Assembly (NCBI RefSeq): GCF_001182045.1
Contig: NZ_CVTY01000007.1
Location: 620,001-684,000, forward strand
Source of the DNA: Dakarella massiliensis
Lineage (GTDB): Bacteria > Pseudomonadota > Gammaproteobacteria > Burkholderiales > Burkholderiaceae_F
Reading direction: 5' to 3'
DNA length: 64,000 bases
Below the pieces are notes generated by a model. It ran no database searches. It saw only the letters and a list, made by a program, of their open reading frames with translations, and was not told the origin of the DNA. Shown one piece after another: positions 47,347 to 56,618 of this stretch; the first letter of the stretch is position 1; the number at the start of each line of letters is the position of its first letter. The position numbers and the translations under genes were made by a program.

Positions 47347-48546
47347 TTATTTTACCAATTCAAGAACAGTCTCGATAAGATCTTCTTCAGAGAGTTTATC
47401 AGCATCGATCTCGCGAATTAGCTGATAATCAATAGGAGTGATATTTTTTATTGAGTAGGTTTTTAACATTTCTTCTGAAGACATCCTATAACCAATAGTA
47501 GGTGTTTGTTGAGTATATAGCAGAATCTTAGGGATTTTTAAAGTTGAAAGAGATACAACCAAACCACTGATAAGAGCAATAATGCACTTAGCTCTAGAAG
47601 ATACATAAATCGCCTCTGCCAGTGAAAGATTCGTTGTTTTTATTCCCGCATAATGAAAATCTTCTTTCGTTAGGTTTATTAGAATATCTATATTTTTCTG
47701 TTTTATTCTTTCAGCTATAGTTTTCCAAAATATTGGTCTTAGCTGCGTTGCTGTAATAGCTTCAGGAAACAGAAATACAAAATTGTCTTTATTTAGATTG
47801 ATATTTGAAAGTTTTTCATTGGCAGATTTTACTAATGAATTACTAAATTCCGGATTTTTAAATTTTATTTTATCGTTTTTTATATGAAGGCTTGACTTTA
47901 TATAAGAATAAAAGTTAACATCCTCACCTGACGATATTAGTTTTCTGAAATTTTCAAATCTATCTGGTGTTGGATTAAAAATCCTATGACCTTCATATTC
48001 GACCATATCCGAGCTTCCTATACTATCCAACTCGGAAGGCACCAAATCAATATACCGGTAAATTCTATCTTTACCATACAATAAATAAAAATCAATATAT
48101 CTTTTTTCATTTATTACCACAACAGGTTTTTTTGAACCATTCGCTTTAATATATTCATCAAGTAAGTTTAAATATAAGTATATTTCTCCAATATGATGCT
48201 TATAAATATATGCGTCGTCGAAATCTATATCACTTAATTCTTCAATTATTTTTGAACAAACTTTATTTTCATAAGAATTTAATTTCTTTTCAATGGAATC
48301 TATATTATATTCATTGCTATTTGTTTTATTTTTTTCATCAGGTACTGAAGAAAATTTAAAAAAATGTCTTATTTTTTTACCATTAATATTTATTCTTCTA
48401 TAAACAAGATTATTAAAAATAAATAACTCTATTAAATTTAATTTTGAAAACAGATTAATTTTTACAATCCCATTTGCGAATATTAATTTTTCATCTTTTT
48501 TTACCTTACCTCTTAAACTTATACGTATTTTTCTAAACTGCAACAT
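47347..48546 (-). CDS. GT9/heptosyltransferase-like protein, single domain
   Basis: A 399-residue protein with a GGGAGAAACAAA ribosome site. The first 110 residues resemble the linker of the two-domain protein at 35490-37817 (ITLFSKLNLIELF-like, basic). Then come YKHHIGEIYLYLNLLDEY, FLFPEAITATQLRPIFW near 254 and a C-terminal ISGLVVSLSTLKIPKILLYTQ. These match repeat 2 of the larger protein, so the two genes are paralogues. Likely a glycosyltransferase acting on a lipid-linked or lipid A-core acceptor; specificity unknown. Confidence 0.65.
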   Translation of the reverse strand: MLQFRKIRISLRGKVKKDEKLIFANGIVKINLFSKLNLIELFIFNNLVYRRININGKKIRHFFKFSSVPDEKNKTNSNEYNIDSIEKKLNSYENKVCSKIIEELSDIDFDDAYIYKHHIGEIYLYLNLLDEYIKANGSKKPVVVINEKRYIDFYLLYGKDRIYRYIDLVPSELDSIGSSDMVEYEGHRIFNPTPDRFENFRKLISSGEDVNFYSYIKSSLHIKNDKIKFKNPEFSNSLVKSANEKLSNINLNKDNFVFLFPEAITATQLRPIFWKTIAERIKQKNIDILINLTKEDFHYAGIKTTNLSLAEAIYVSSRAKCIIALISGLVVSLSTLKIPKILLYTQQTPTIGYRMSSEEMLKTYSIKNITPIDYQLIREIDADKLSEEDLIETVLELVK

Positions 48547-49099
48547 TTTGTTTCTCCCTAATTATTTTGATATAATATTTACACGATGTATTAAATTATA
48601 GGGGGGGGTAATATTCAACTTTCAGTTACCAGCTATTATATAAATTATATTTTTTGCTTGCTAATTTAATTTCCTCGATCGCATCACCTTAATAAAATTA
48701 AAATTTACACGGGCATCTTCTATCACTATCTTCACTTTTTGACACCTCTAGATCTGCGGATATGACTTAAATTACGTATGATACCTTATATTTATCGCCT
48801 CGAGAAGTTAATGAACATACTGTGAAAGACTACGTTCACTGATCAAGGTGAAGCGTCTGATATTATCAGAGTTACGCTGATGGCAAACTGCCCCACTTCG
48901 CACAACCGCTTCGCGTGGAAGTAATGGGCGCTTCATTAATTAAATCACCACATTTTGAGTCTATATAAACCAAGTTTCTGGAAAATTATAGTATTGCCGG
49001 AGCTATGTATCTAGTTCCGCCTTTCAACCTGCTTCCCCTCCCATTAACCAGGATTTCCCAAGTTTTTGTCAACGGACAAGAGGGGCCACCCAGTAAAAT
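48547..49099. other. AT-rich non-coding stretch between polysaccharide genes and IS-A copy 2
   Basis: About 550 bp with homopolymer runs (GGGGGGG near 48603) and no supported frame. It must hold the promoter of the two-gene unit starting at 48546. At 49070-49087 the sequence TTGTCAACGGACAAGAGG recurs at 26631-26647, just outside IS-A copy 1, suggesting an IS21-type end that preceded both IS-A insertions. Confidence 0.4.
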
Positions 49100-50646
49100 T
49101 GTACCGTCCCCCCCCCCCCTAAATTGCGACAGTTTCCTGTTGTTTAAATTTTAAGAATTTTGCAGGGGAAAGGTACCCTAAATTCTCCTGAATCCGTTTC
49201 TTGTTGTACCAGCGAATATATTTTCGATTATCTTCTTCAAATCGTCTCTAGGTGAAACATAACGACTGTTTTGGGGCATCTGATAGATTGTTTACGATTT
49301 CAGATGCCCATAAAAATTCTCCATGCAGGCGTTGTCAAAACAATTTCCCTTGCGGGAGTAGGACAGATCAATGTTCAACGATTTTCCAGATCCCTGACGT
49401 AAACCGTACCTTGATCACTATGAAGAAGCGCGGGACCAAGACCTCCAAGCTTTAAGAGTTTGGCCTCAGCCAGCTCCCTGGTAGCGCCAGTATCAGAATC
49501 CCACGCAATGACAAAGATCCTTGATCGTGGACAGAACAAGCCAACCTTCTTCTACATGAAAGAAAGTCATGTCTGTGACCAATTTCTTCCTAGGTTCCTT
49601 AGGGAAAAACTCCCTGTTTAACTAATCGATGCAAGGCCGACTATCTGGAACCTTCGGTTCGAGGCGGCAGCGCTTAAATCTCGGCAGCCGAACCCGGGAA
49701 TTCAGATCGTTTTCTCTCATATGCCGAGGCACACGCTTGTGATTGATCGGAGTTTCCAGGCAAGTACTCAGGAACCTGGCCAACCGTTTCGCTCCGTAAG
49801 CTTAGGAGTGAAGGACTTGCTCATTCCTGATCGCCGGAACCAGAGATGAGTCCTTTTCTTCCCTTGGCTTCAAATGGCGATAATAAGTCCTTCGGCAGAC
49901 GTTAAAGACCTGACAGGCTTTTAGAACCAACATACCAAAGCCTACCAGCTGTTTAATGCTGTCCACCTTGGTATTCATGGTCATTGGTAATGCCTCTGCC
50001 TTTTCCTGAACCAACTTCGATAAGGCTTCAGCATGGACTTTGGATTTCTCAAGAGCATTCACTTGCCGCGTCCTTGGAGTTATTCTCCACGAGCTTATCA
50101 ATGAACCGCCTGAGTTCCCGGGATAAACGATATCGACGATTCCATCGATTAATCGTTCTTTGGTTGACTCCCACTCGCTCTACGCTTCCAACCTGGATTT
50201 GTCGGGATTGTCTTTCAAAGACTTGATAATCCAAGCCACCGCAGGAGTTATTTGCCAACCCCGCGGATGGTGTACAGCAAAAGCTCTCTCCGGGCTCCCA
50301 TAGCGTTCACAAGACAAAAGCCAGGATTAAAAAAGAGTATCAGGAATATTGTACTTGACCGCGAATTTCCGTCTTCCCGGCATCGTCGCAAAATACAAAT
50401 TCATCAGACGCAATTTTTCTTCGTTGAAAAAATACTTTGACTTTTCTTCCGTCCGATCCGTATGGCCAAATTTGAACCGGAGCAGCCAGTCTGTAACGAG
50501 TTCATAGCTGATGTTCAGCTTCTGCGCGACCCTCACACCGCTATTGCCGGCACTAACAAAGCCAGAGCCTCCAGACGCTGTTCTTTTGATGGTTTTGCCA
50601 TGGCACGTTCTCCTCAAAAGTGTCGCATTTCTGGGGGTCGGTTCAG
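49100..50646 (-). mobile_element. IS-A copy 2, inverted and decayed
   Basis: About 1.55 kb between ends TTGTACCGTCCCCC (left, with a run of more than ten C) and the complement of CTGAACCGACCCCCAGAAATGCGACA (right). Inverse orientation to copy 1. Differences include a lost T near 50560 that breaks the start of orfA. Confidence 0.85.
49140..50601 (-). pseudogene. IS-A transposase, copy 2, broken
   Basis: Starts MAKPSKEQRLEALAL at 50601 but a missing T shifts the frame. HTDRTEEKSKYF (50617-50327) keeps the Arg codon replaced by TAG in copy 1. The second helix-turn-helix (RVGVNQRTINRWNRR) and the frame 50101-49802 (KACQVFNVCRRTYYRHL) follow. The DDE half has no long frame. Confidence 0.8.
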
Positions 50647-50812
50647 TTGACAGACATCGCTTCCCGTTCGTCGAACTTTAATTTTCCTATAAGCTTCTCA
50701 TCCCGATCGTCTGATACCAGAAACGTTTTGCCGAGTGCAACCCCCTTTCTCTCAACGAGTAAGTAACTGGACATTCATTCTTCAAGACATCCGCAGTGTT
50801 GAATGCACATAC

Positions 50813-50848
50813 AAAAAGCCCCGAAACTCAAATGAGCTTCGGGGCTTT
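50813..50848 (-). terminator. Terminator of tRNA-Ser
   Basis: A stem of about 11 bp (AAAGCCCCGAA with its complement, loop of about 12 nt) is followed on the minus strand by TTTTTG, 9 bp beyond the tRNA 3' end. Confidence 0.85.
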
Positions 50849-50856
50849 CTTACAAC

Positions 50857-50947
50857 TGGCGGAAGGGGAGGGATTCGAACCCTCGATAGGGCCAGGCCCT
50901 ATGCCGCCTTTCCAGGGCGGTACATTCAACCACTCTGCCACCCTTCC
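50857..50947 (-). tRNA. tRNA-Ser(GGA)
   Basis: A 91-nt class II tRNA with encoded CCA. Acceptor arm GGAAGGG pairs with CCCTTCC, the anticodon stem CCGCC/GGCGG encloses loop CTGGAAA giving anticodon GGA (codons UCC/UCU), a long variable arm ATAGGGCCTGGCCCTAT follows, and the T-arm is GAGGGTTCGAATCCCTC. It borders the IS-rich island, whose right IS-A end lies about 210 bp beyond the tRNA 3' end; 50647-50812 between them holds no supported gene. Confidence 0.95.
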
Positions 50948-51188
50948 AGGATGGGTTCCACTAAGGCTTTTAAGCCCGTCCCGAATAAAGGTTTACGTCT
51001 TCAGGACAACCAGCGTTACCGGCTAGCGAGACTTGAAATTATACGGATGCATATCACATTGTCAAGGCATAGCCACAACATTTTTTTGATTGCTGACATA
51101 GGGACCTCCGTCACCGTCCCAAAGTCATCCTTATTCATCCTGTCATGCGTTCTTCTTTTCTTCTAAAATACTGTCCCCTACGACAAAA

Positions 51189-51209
51189 AGAGACGCCGAA
51201 AACGTCTCT
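51189..51209 (-). terminator. Hairpin with T-run upstream of fdxA
   Basis: Stem AGAGACG with CGTCTCT and loop CCGAAAA; on the minus strand it is followed by TTTTTG, so it could stop transcription running leftward toward tRNA-Ser. On the plus strand it lies in the leader of fdxA. Confidence 0.4.
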
Positions 51210-51245
51210 ATTCATAAACTCTGTTTCTCTAGAGGTACTTGTTTC

Positions 51246-51569
51246 ATGGCACATGTTGTCTGTGATGGCTGCGTTAACTGCAAGCACACTGATTGCGTGG
51301 ACGTCTGCCCTGTAGACGCTTTCCGCGAAGGTCCCAACTTCCTCGTGATCGATCCTGATGAATGCATCGACTGCGCGGTCTGCATTCCGGAGTGCCCGGA
51401 AGCGGCAATTTTCGCGGAAGAGGATGTTCCTGAAGATCAGCAGGAATATATCCAGATCAATGCAGAGCTTTCCAAGCAGTGGCCCTCCATCACCCGCAAG
51501 AAGCCCGCTCCTGATGACTGGGAGAAGTGGTCCGGCGTGCCGAATAAGCTTCAGTACCTGAAGAGGTAA
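51246..51569 (+). CDS. fdxA: 7Fe-8S ferredoxin FdxA
   Basis: A 107-residue electron carrier of the Azotobacter FdI type. Cysteine patterns [17 protein letters not shown] and [13 protein letters not shown] bind one 3Fe-4S and one 4Fe-4S cluster, and the typical C-terminal extension ([11 protein letters not shown] ... LKR) is present. An AGAGG ribosome site precedes the ATG. It lies 7 bp before rnfB, so it probably shares a transcript with rnfB and nth. Confidence 0.93.
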   Translation: MAHVVCDGCVNCKHTDCVDVCPVDAFREGPNFLVIDPDECIDCAVCIPECPEAAIFAEEDVPEDQQEYIQINAELSKQWPSITRKKPAPDDWEKWSGVPNKLQYLKR

Positions 51570-51576
51570 GAGAACG

Positions 51577-52170
51577 GTGGCTGATAAGACTCAGAGCCTC
51601 GCAGACCGCATAAACGACGCGCTGCCGCAGACCTTCTGCCGGCAGTGCGGCTTTGCAGGCTGCCGTGAATACGCCGAAGCGGTTGCTGCCGGCCTTGCTC
51701 CCATTAACCGCTGCCCCCCAGGCGGCGATGAGGGCATTCATGCGCTTTCTCTTATCACGCATCAGCCCTATCAGCCTCTTGACCCTGAGTACGGACGCGA
51801 GCTTCCCTTTGCTGTTGCCCGGATCCGCGGTGACGAATGCATTGGCTGCGGCCGCTGCCGCAAGGTCTGCCCGGTAGACGCGATCACAGGTGGCCCCAAG
51901 CGTCTTCACGCTGTGATTGAGGATGCCTGCACTGGCTGTTCACTCTGTCAGGCCGCCTGCCCGATTGCCTGTATCAGCATGGTAGAAAATGGAGAAGATT
52001 GGACGCTTGAAAAAGCGTCTGACGCTTCAGACCGTCATCAGGCCCGCAAGTCCCGCCTCGAGAGAGAATCCCGGGAACAGGAAGCCCGTTACGCGGCTCT
52101 GGGTCAGGGTGATCTTGTCCGCAAGAAGGCGGCTATTGAAGCCATTCTCGCACTTGCCGCCAAAAAATAG
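51577..52170 (+). CDS. rnfB: RnfB-type iron-sulfur protein, soluble form
   Basis: A 197-residue protein starting at GTG 51577. It has the RnfB Fe-S domain (CRQCGFAGCREYAEAV ... NRCPPGG) followed by two ferredoxin-like 4Fe-4S motifs (CIGCGRCRKVCPVDAI and CTGCSLCQAACPIACI). The N-terminal membrane anchor of canonical RnfB/RsxB is missing, and no rnfA,C,D,G,E genes are nearby. Betaproteobacteria often carry such a solo gene beside nth. It may move electrons with FdxA, perhaps for Fe-S cluster upkeep; this is inference. Confidence 0.88.
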   Translation: MADKTQSLADRINDALPQTFCRQCGFAGCREYAEAVAAGLAPINRCPPGGDEGIHALSLITHQPYQPLDPEYGRELPFAVARIRGDECIGCGRCRKVCPVDAITGGPKRLHAVIEDACTGCSLCQAACPIACISMVENGEDWTLEKASDASDRHQARKSRLERESREQEARYAALGQGDLVRKKAAIEAILALAAKK

Positions 52171-52200
52171 GTTTCATCCAAATTCGGGAGGTGCTTTCAC

Positions 52201-52926
52201 GTGAATTCAGCCGATATCCGGGAAATTTTCAGGCGCCTCGCCGAACTTCGTCCTGATCCCAAAAGCGAACTGAACTATCGGACGCCTTTTGAGCTCCTCG
52301 TTGCCGTGGTGCTTTCCGCGCAGGCCACCGATAAGAGCGTAAATGAGGCCACCAAGGTTCTTTACGCTCACGCGAACACCCCCGAGGCGATTCTCGCGCT
52401 CGGTGAAGAGGGACTCATCCCTTATATCAACAGGATCGGTCTCTACCGGAACAAAGCGAAACACGTGATTGGCCTCTGCAGCGAGCTGATCAAGCGCTTC
52501 AACGGTGAAGTTCCCGAGGACTTTGATGCGCTCTGCTCCCTTCCTGGTGTCGGGCACAAGACAGCAAACGTTGTTCTTAACGTCGCGTTCGGGCACCCCA
52601 CAGTTGCTGTAGATACCCATATCTTCCGCGTCGCAAACCGGACCGGCATCGCCCCGGGAAAAACACCGGATGAGGTATCAGAAGCTATCGTCCGCGTCTG
52701 CCCGAAGGAATATCTCCATAACGCGCACCACTGGCTGCTTCTTCACGGCCGCTACTGCTGCACCGCGAGAAATCCGAAATGCTGGGAATGCCCGATCCGG
52801 GATCTCTGCGAATTTGACGAAAAAACACCCGCGCCGGAGGAGAAACCCATTCCCCATATCCTTCCCAAAAAAGAAGGCAGGAAACCGCGCGCCGCTTCCG
52901 CTTCCCGGAAGAAAAAGTCATCCTGA
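52201..52926 (+). CDS. nth: Endonuclease III
   Basis: A DNA glycosylase/AP-lyase of 241 residues that removes oxidised pyrimidines in base excision repair. The helix-hairpin-helix LPGVGHKTANVVLN has the catalytic Lys, VDTHIFRVANR the catalytic Asp, and a C-terminal cysteine set (CCTARNPKCWECPIRDLC) binds a 4Fe-4S cluster. It starts at GTG 52201 after a GGGAGG ribosome site. The last 30 residues are a basic Lys/Arg/Pro tail beyond the E. coli length of 211. Confidence 0.95.
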   Translation: MNSADIREIFRRLAELRPDPKSELNYRTPFELLVAVVLSAQATDKSVNEATKVLYAHANTPEAILALGEEGLIPYINRIGLYRNKAKHVIGLCSELIKRFNGEVPEDFDALCSLPGVGHKTANVVLNVAFGHPTVAVDTHIFRVANRTGIAPGKTPDEVSEAIVRVCPKEYLHNAHHWLLLHGRYCCTARNPKCWECPIRDLCEFDEKTPAPEEKPIPHILPKKEGRKPRAASASRKKKSS

Positions 52927-53066
52927 CGCTTTTCCTCCATCACTGAGGACCGGTTGCAGTTTCCGCTTTCTCTCAGCTCCGCTAACATAGGTAGATTACG
53001 TTTTGAAATTTCCTCTCGGAATTTCGACTCGGTTTATTAGCGGCTAAAGAAATAGAGACAGCATAT

Positions 53067-54269
53067 ATGGAAGGAACGAAGCACCTCACGCCCAGGTATT
53101 CCCAGATGGCCCTTGGCCTTGCGGACGACATCCTGGGACCGATTCTCGCTGACGGCTCAAAACCGGATTTTATTTCTTTCGGCGGCGGTCTTCCCTGCCC
53201 CGAAGGCTTCCCTGTTGAAGCTCTGCGGGAAGCCTCTGACTGGTGCCTGAAGACCTATCCGAGCCGGTCTCTGCAGTATTCGGGACCGGAAGGAGAACCG
53301 GAACTCCGTGAGCAGATCGCCGCTTACGAAACTTCCCGCGGAAATCCGACGTCGCCTGACGAGATTCTTGTCACGTCCGGCAGTCAACAGGCGCTTGATC
53401 TCTGCGGCCGGGTTTTCTGTGACCCGGGTTCAAAGATTCTGATTCAGCGTCCTTCCTATATCGGCGCCCTGGAGGCTTTCAACCTCTCTCAGCCGACTTA
53501 CGTCGAAATGCCGTCTGATGCTGAAGGAGCGGCTCCTGCTGAAATCGGAGAAGAAGCGCGCGGTGTCCGGTTTGCCTATACGCTCGCCACTTACTGCAAT
53601 CCGACCGGCCAGACAATGAGCGCTGAGCGCCGGAAGCAGCTGATTGAAAAAGCCGAGCAGTACGATTTCTGGATCGTTGAAGACGATCCGTATGGTGAAC
53701 TCTGGTACGAAAAGAAGCCGCCGATCTCTATCCGGAATCTGGCGCCGCACCGTACGATCCGACTCTGCTCCTTCTCAAAGATCCTCGCCCCGGGGCTTCG
53801 CCTTGGCTACATCATCGCGCCGCGTGACGTGATTCAGATGTTCTCGAAAATCCAGAGCTACGCCGTGCTTTCCACTCCCTGCATCAATCAGCTCGTTGCA
53901 GCCCGGGTGCTCGCAAGCGGTCTTCTGAAAACGCATCTCCCTGAAGTCCGCGCGATCTACCGCGAGCATTCGTTCGACATGCAGCAGGCGCTTTCTGAAT
54001 TCATGCCGAAAGACCCTGGCATCAGCTGGACCAGACCTGAGGGCGGCATGTTTATCTGGCTTACGCTTCCGAAGCCGATTGATACCTTTGCCATGCTTCC
54101 CAAAGCGCTCCGGATGAAGCTCCTCTATGTGCCGGGATTCGCGTTCTACCCGAATTCCCCTGAACAGAACCATATCCGCCTTTCCTTTGTGACTGTTCCG
54201 AAGGAAAAGACGATCGAAGGTGTTCAGCGTCTCGCAGCTCTCGTGTCAGACGAACTCCGCCGCCTCTGA
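53067..54269 (+). CDS. PLP-dependent aminotransferase (class I/II, LysN/MocR-domain-like)
   Basis: A 400-residue fold-type I aminotransferase. FISFGGGLPCPEGFP at the N-terminus, YSGPEGEPELREQIA, TSGSQQALDL, YCNPTGQTMS, EDDPYGEL and the PLP-lysine in SFSKILAPGLRLGY place it with 2-aminoadipate/multifunctional aminotransferases. It is not fused to a GntR domain. Substrate uncertain; aromatic, branched or aminoadipate transamination are all possible. Stands 29 bp before the asparaginase gene, same strand, likely one transcript. Confidence 0.88.
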   Translation: MEGTKHLTPRYSQMALGLADDILGPILADGSKPDFISFGGGLPCPEGFPVEALREASDWCLKTYPSRSLQYSGPEGEPELREQIAAYETSRGNPTSPDEILVTSGSQQALDLCGRVFCDPGSKILIQRPSYIGALEAFNLSQPTYVEMPSDAEGAAPAEIGEEARGVRFAYTLATYCNPTGQTMSAERRKQLIEKAEQYDFWIVEDDPYGELWYEKKPPISIRNLAPHRTIRLCSFSKILAPGLRLGYIIAPRDVIQMFSKIQSYAVLSTPCINQLVAARVLASGLLKTHLPEVRAIYREHSFDMQQALSEFMPKDPGISWTRPEGGMFIWLTLPKPIDTFAMLPKALRMKLLYVPGFAFYPNSPEQNHIRLSFVTVPKEKTIEGVQRLAALVSDELRRL

Positions 54270-54298
54270 TCCCTCAAAGCAAAAAGGAACACCACGCC

Positions 54299-55297
54299 AT
54301 GGCTCTGCCAAAAATTGAGATTCTGACGACAGGCGGCACGATTGCGGGAAAAGGAGAGAGTGAAACCGGTTCTTCCTACCACGCGGGGGAAGTCCCTGGA
54401 GACGAGCTCGTCCGCTCAGTCCCTGGGCTCAGCAAGGTTGCTGACATTACGGTGCGGGAAATCACTTCCATCCCTTCTCAGGACATGACAGAAGGCGTAT
54501 GGCTTGCCCTTCTCTCCGCGATCCGTGAGGACGCGGAGAGGTTTGATGGGTTCGTCATCACGCACGGCACTGACACGATGGAAGAAACAGCTTTCTTCCT
54601 TAGCCTCACCGTGCCGGCAGGAAAATCCGTTGTGATCACGGGCGCCATGCTCCCCTCTACCGCTCTTTCTTCTGACGGTCCTAAAAACCTCTATAACGCG
54701 GTTTCTGCCGCCGCGTCTCCCAAATCGTCTCGCTATGGTGTCATAGCCGCAATGAACGGGGAACTCTTCGCTGCCCGGGGGCTCTTCAAATCAAAGACGG
54801 TGGCGCTCGACACCTTCAGTACCCGTTTCGGAGGTCCGATTGGCTGGACGCAGGGCGGTGTCACGCATTTCAGCGTGAGTCCCGCGCCTGAACGATCCCT
54901 TCCATCTTTCCGGGACCTCGGGGCAATCCGCGAGAGCTCGCTTCCCAAAATCGCCTGCATCGCGGTCTGGGCTGGTAGTGACGGCGTTGCCGCATCCGCC
55001 TATATGGATGCCGGCTATCAGGGGTTCGTCATTGAAGGGTTCGGTGACGGCAATATCCCCGGAGGTCTCCTCCCCACGCTGCGGCTCGCCGCGGAATCGG
55101 GACTTGCTGTCGTACGGTCCAGCCGCTGCGCTTATGGTCCCGTGCTGGAAGCAGGAGAAATTAACGACGCTGAAAACGGATTCGTCTGTGGCGGCGCGCT
55201 TTCTGCCGCTCAGTGCCGTATTCTTCTGCAGCTCGCTCTCCTTAAGAACCCGAGAGCCAAGCGGACAGACCTCCAGAAACTCTTTTTCCAGTTTTAA
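54299..55297 (+). CDS. L-asparaginase
   Basis: A 332-residue amidohydrolase with both active-site threonine motifs: TTGGTIAG near residue 10 and HGTDTMEETAFFL near 94; the Lys-containing SSDGPKNLYNA strand is also present. It hydrolyses asparagine to aspartate and ammonia. No signal peptide, so probably cytoplasmic although the sequence is closer to type II enzymes. Between an aminotransferase and a DUF1828-like gene, it fits amino-acid use. Confidence 0.92.
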   Translation: MALPKIEILTTGGTIAGKGESETGSSYHAGEVPGDELVRSVPGLSKVADITVREITSIPSQDMTEGVWLALLSAIREDAERFDGFVITHGTDTMEETAFFLSLTVPAGKSVVITGAMLPSTALSSDGPKNLYNAVSAAASPKSSRYGVIAAMNGELFAARGLFKSKTVALDTFSTRFGGPIGWTQGGVTHFSVSPAPERSLPSFRDLGAIRESSLPKIACIAVWAGSDGVAASAYMDAGYQGFVIEGFGDGNIPGGLLPTLRLAAESGLAVVRSSRCAYGPVLEAGEINDAENGFVCGGALSAAQCRILLQLALLKNPRAKRTDLQKLFFQF

Positions 55298-55317
55298 CCG
55301 ACGCGAGACTATTCTCC

Positions 55318-55728
55318 ATGCCGATACCCAGTGAATTCACCCCCATTCTGCAGTCACTCCCTCTTATCTCATCCGAGTGGGATGAAGAGAACCGCACACT
55401 GGTTCTCACGACCAGCCTTCGCTATCCGGGCACCGAAGAGTCTTTGATGATCTTTGTGACTGAAGATGCTTCTATCGGCGGCTGGCAGGTGGATGACGGG
55501 GGATCTGCCGCGCTGCTCCTCTCTGACGCTGGCATCGCGCCGAACGCTCCCGGCATCACGGCGTATCTCAAGACCGCCTACGAAGAAAATGTTCTCATGA
55601 TGGATGAGGGGAATAACTTCGGGATTCCGGTGTCGGACGCGGATGACCTCCTCGAGTCAGCCCTTGAAGTCGCGTCTGGCTCCCTGATGCTTTACGCCGT
55701 CGGCCGCTTTGGAGCCGTCTCTGAGTAA
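55318..55728 (+). CDS. DUF1828-like small protein
   Basis: A 136-residue soluble protein with WQVDDGGSAALLLSDAGI, the V-x-D-G-G motif of DUF1828-type proteins, which I know as uncharacterised and sometimes found in phage-related loci. Acidic, no membrane segment. Between asparaginase and gluQ with short gaps (20 and 11 bp), likely in the same transcript. Function unknown. Confidence 0.6.
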   Translation: MPIPSEFTPILQSLPLISSEWDEENRTLVLTTSLRYPGTEESLMIFVTEDASIGGWQVDDGGSAALLLSDAGIAPNAPGITAYLKTAYEENVLMMDEGNNFGIPVSDADDLLESALEVASGSLMLYAVGRFGAVSE

Positions 55729-55739
55729 TTGACCTCGCG

Positions 55740-56618
55740 ATGTCTGAGTCTCTCAAACCCGCTTACCGGGGACGCTTCGCGCCTTCCCCCACGGGGCTCC
55801 TTCACGCGGGGAGCCTCCTCGCCGCACTCGCTTCCTGGCTTGATGCCCGGGTGCACGACGGCACCTGGCTGATCCGGATTGAGGATATCGATCCCCCGCG
55901 GGATATTCCAGGTGCCGGTGAGAAGATTATTGAGACACTCAGCCGTTTCGGTTTTGAGTCCGATGAACCAGTGCTTTGGCAGCATGACAGGCTTGACGCC
56001 TACCGGGACACTGCCGCCCGGCTGGTTTCTGAAGGAAAAGCGTTTGGCTGCGCCTGCTCGCGGCACGATATCGCGGAGTGGCATCGGATACATGGGGGCG
56101 ATCCTTCGGTCTACCCCGGGATCTGCCGTAACGGCACTGGCGGCCGTAAGCCCCGCGCCATCCGCTTCCGGGTTGATTCGGAGCCAGTCTCCTTTACGGA
56201 CCGGCGTCTTGGGACACTCTCCCAGAATCTTGAAAAAGAGCTTGGCGACTTCGTGATCTGGCGAGCTGACGGGCTCCCCGCCTATCAGCTCGCGGTCGTC
56301 ATGGATGACGGTCTGCAGGGGGTGACAGATATTGTCCGGGGGGAAGACCTCTATGGAAACACACCGCGTCAGATCGCCCTTCAGAGAGCCCTGGGACTCC
56401 CGACACCGCGTTACCTTCACCTCCCGCTTGTGCTGAACGACCGGGGTGAGAAGCTCTCCAAACAGGGAGGGGCGACACCGGTGGATCCGGAGTCGCCCCT
56501 CATCGAACTTGAACGTGCCTGGCGGTCTCTGGGATTCGGAACGCTCGGAGCAGATTCTGTTCCCGCTTTCCTTCGCACCGCGCTTCCGCTCTGGCGCGAA
56601 GTCTGGGGAAACCGTTAG
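55740..56618 (+). CDS. gluQ: Glutamyl-Q tRNA(Asp) synthetase
   Basis: A 292-residue truncated GluRS paralogue which attaches glutamate to the queuosine base of tRNA(Asp). GRFAPSPTGLLHAGSL is the HIGH-type motif, GEKLSKQGG the KMSK-type motif, and CACSRHD plus a Tyr/Cys set (YPGICRNG) supply the zinc site. It lacks the anticodon-binding domain of full GluRS, as expected. Its last 4 bp overlap the convergent stop of the histidine kinase gene. Confidence 0.93.
   Translation: MSESLKPAYRGRFAPSPTGLLHAGSLLAALASWLDARVHDGTWLIRIEDIDPPRDIPGAGEKIIETLSRFGFESDEPVLWQHDRLDAYRDTAARLVSEGKAFGCACSRHDIAEWHRIHGGDPSVYPGICRNGTGGRKPRAIRFRVDSEPVSFTDRRLGTLSQNLEKELGDFVIWRADGLPAYQLAVVMDDGLQGVTDIVRGEDLYGNTPRQIALQRALGLPTPRYLHLPLVLNDRGEKLSKQGGATPVDPESPLIELERAWRSLGFGTLGADSVPAFLRTALPLWREVWGNR

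Noticed and set aside
26660..50646. An active composite transposon formed by the inverted IS-A copies
   Set aside because: Both transposase genes carry nonsense or frameshift changes and no target duplication is visible.
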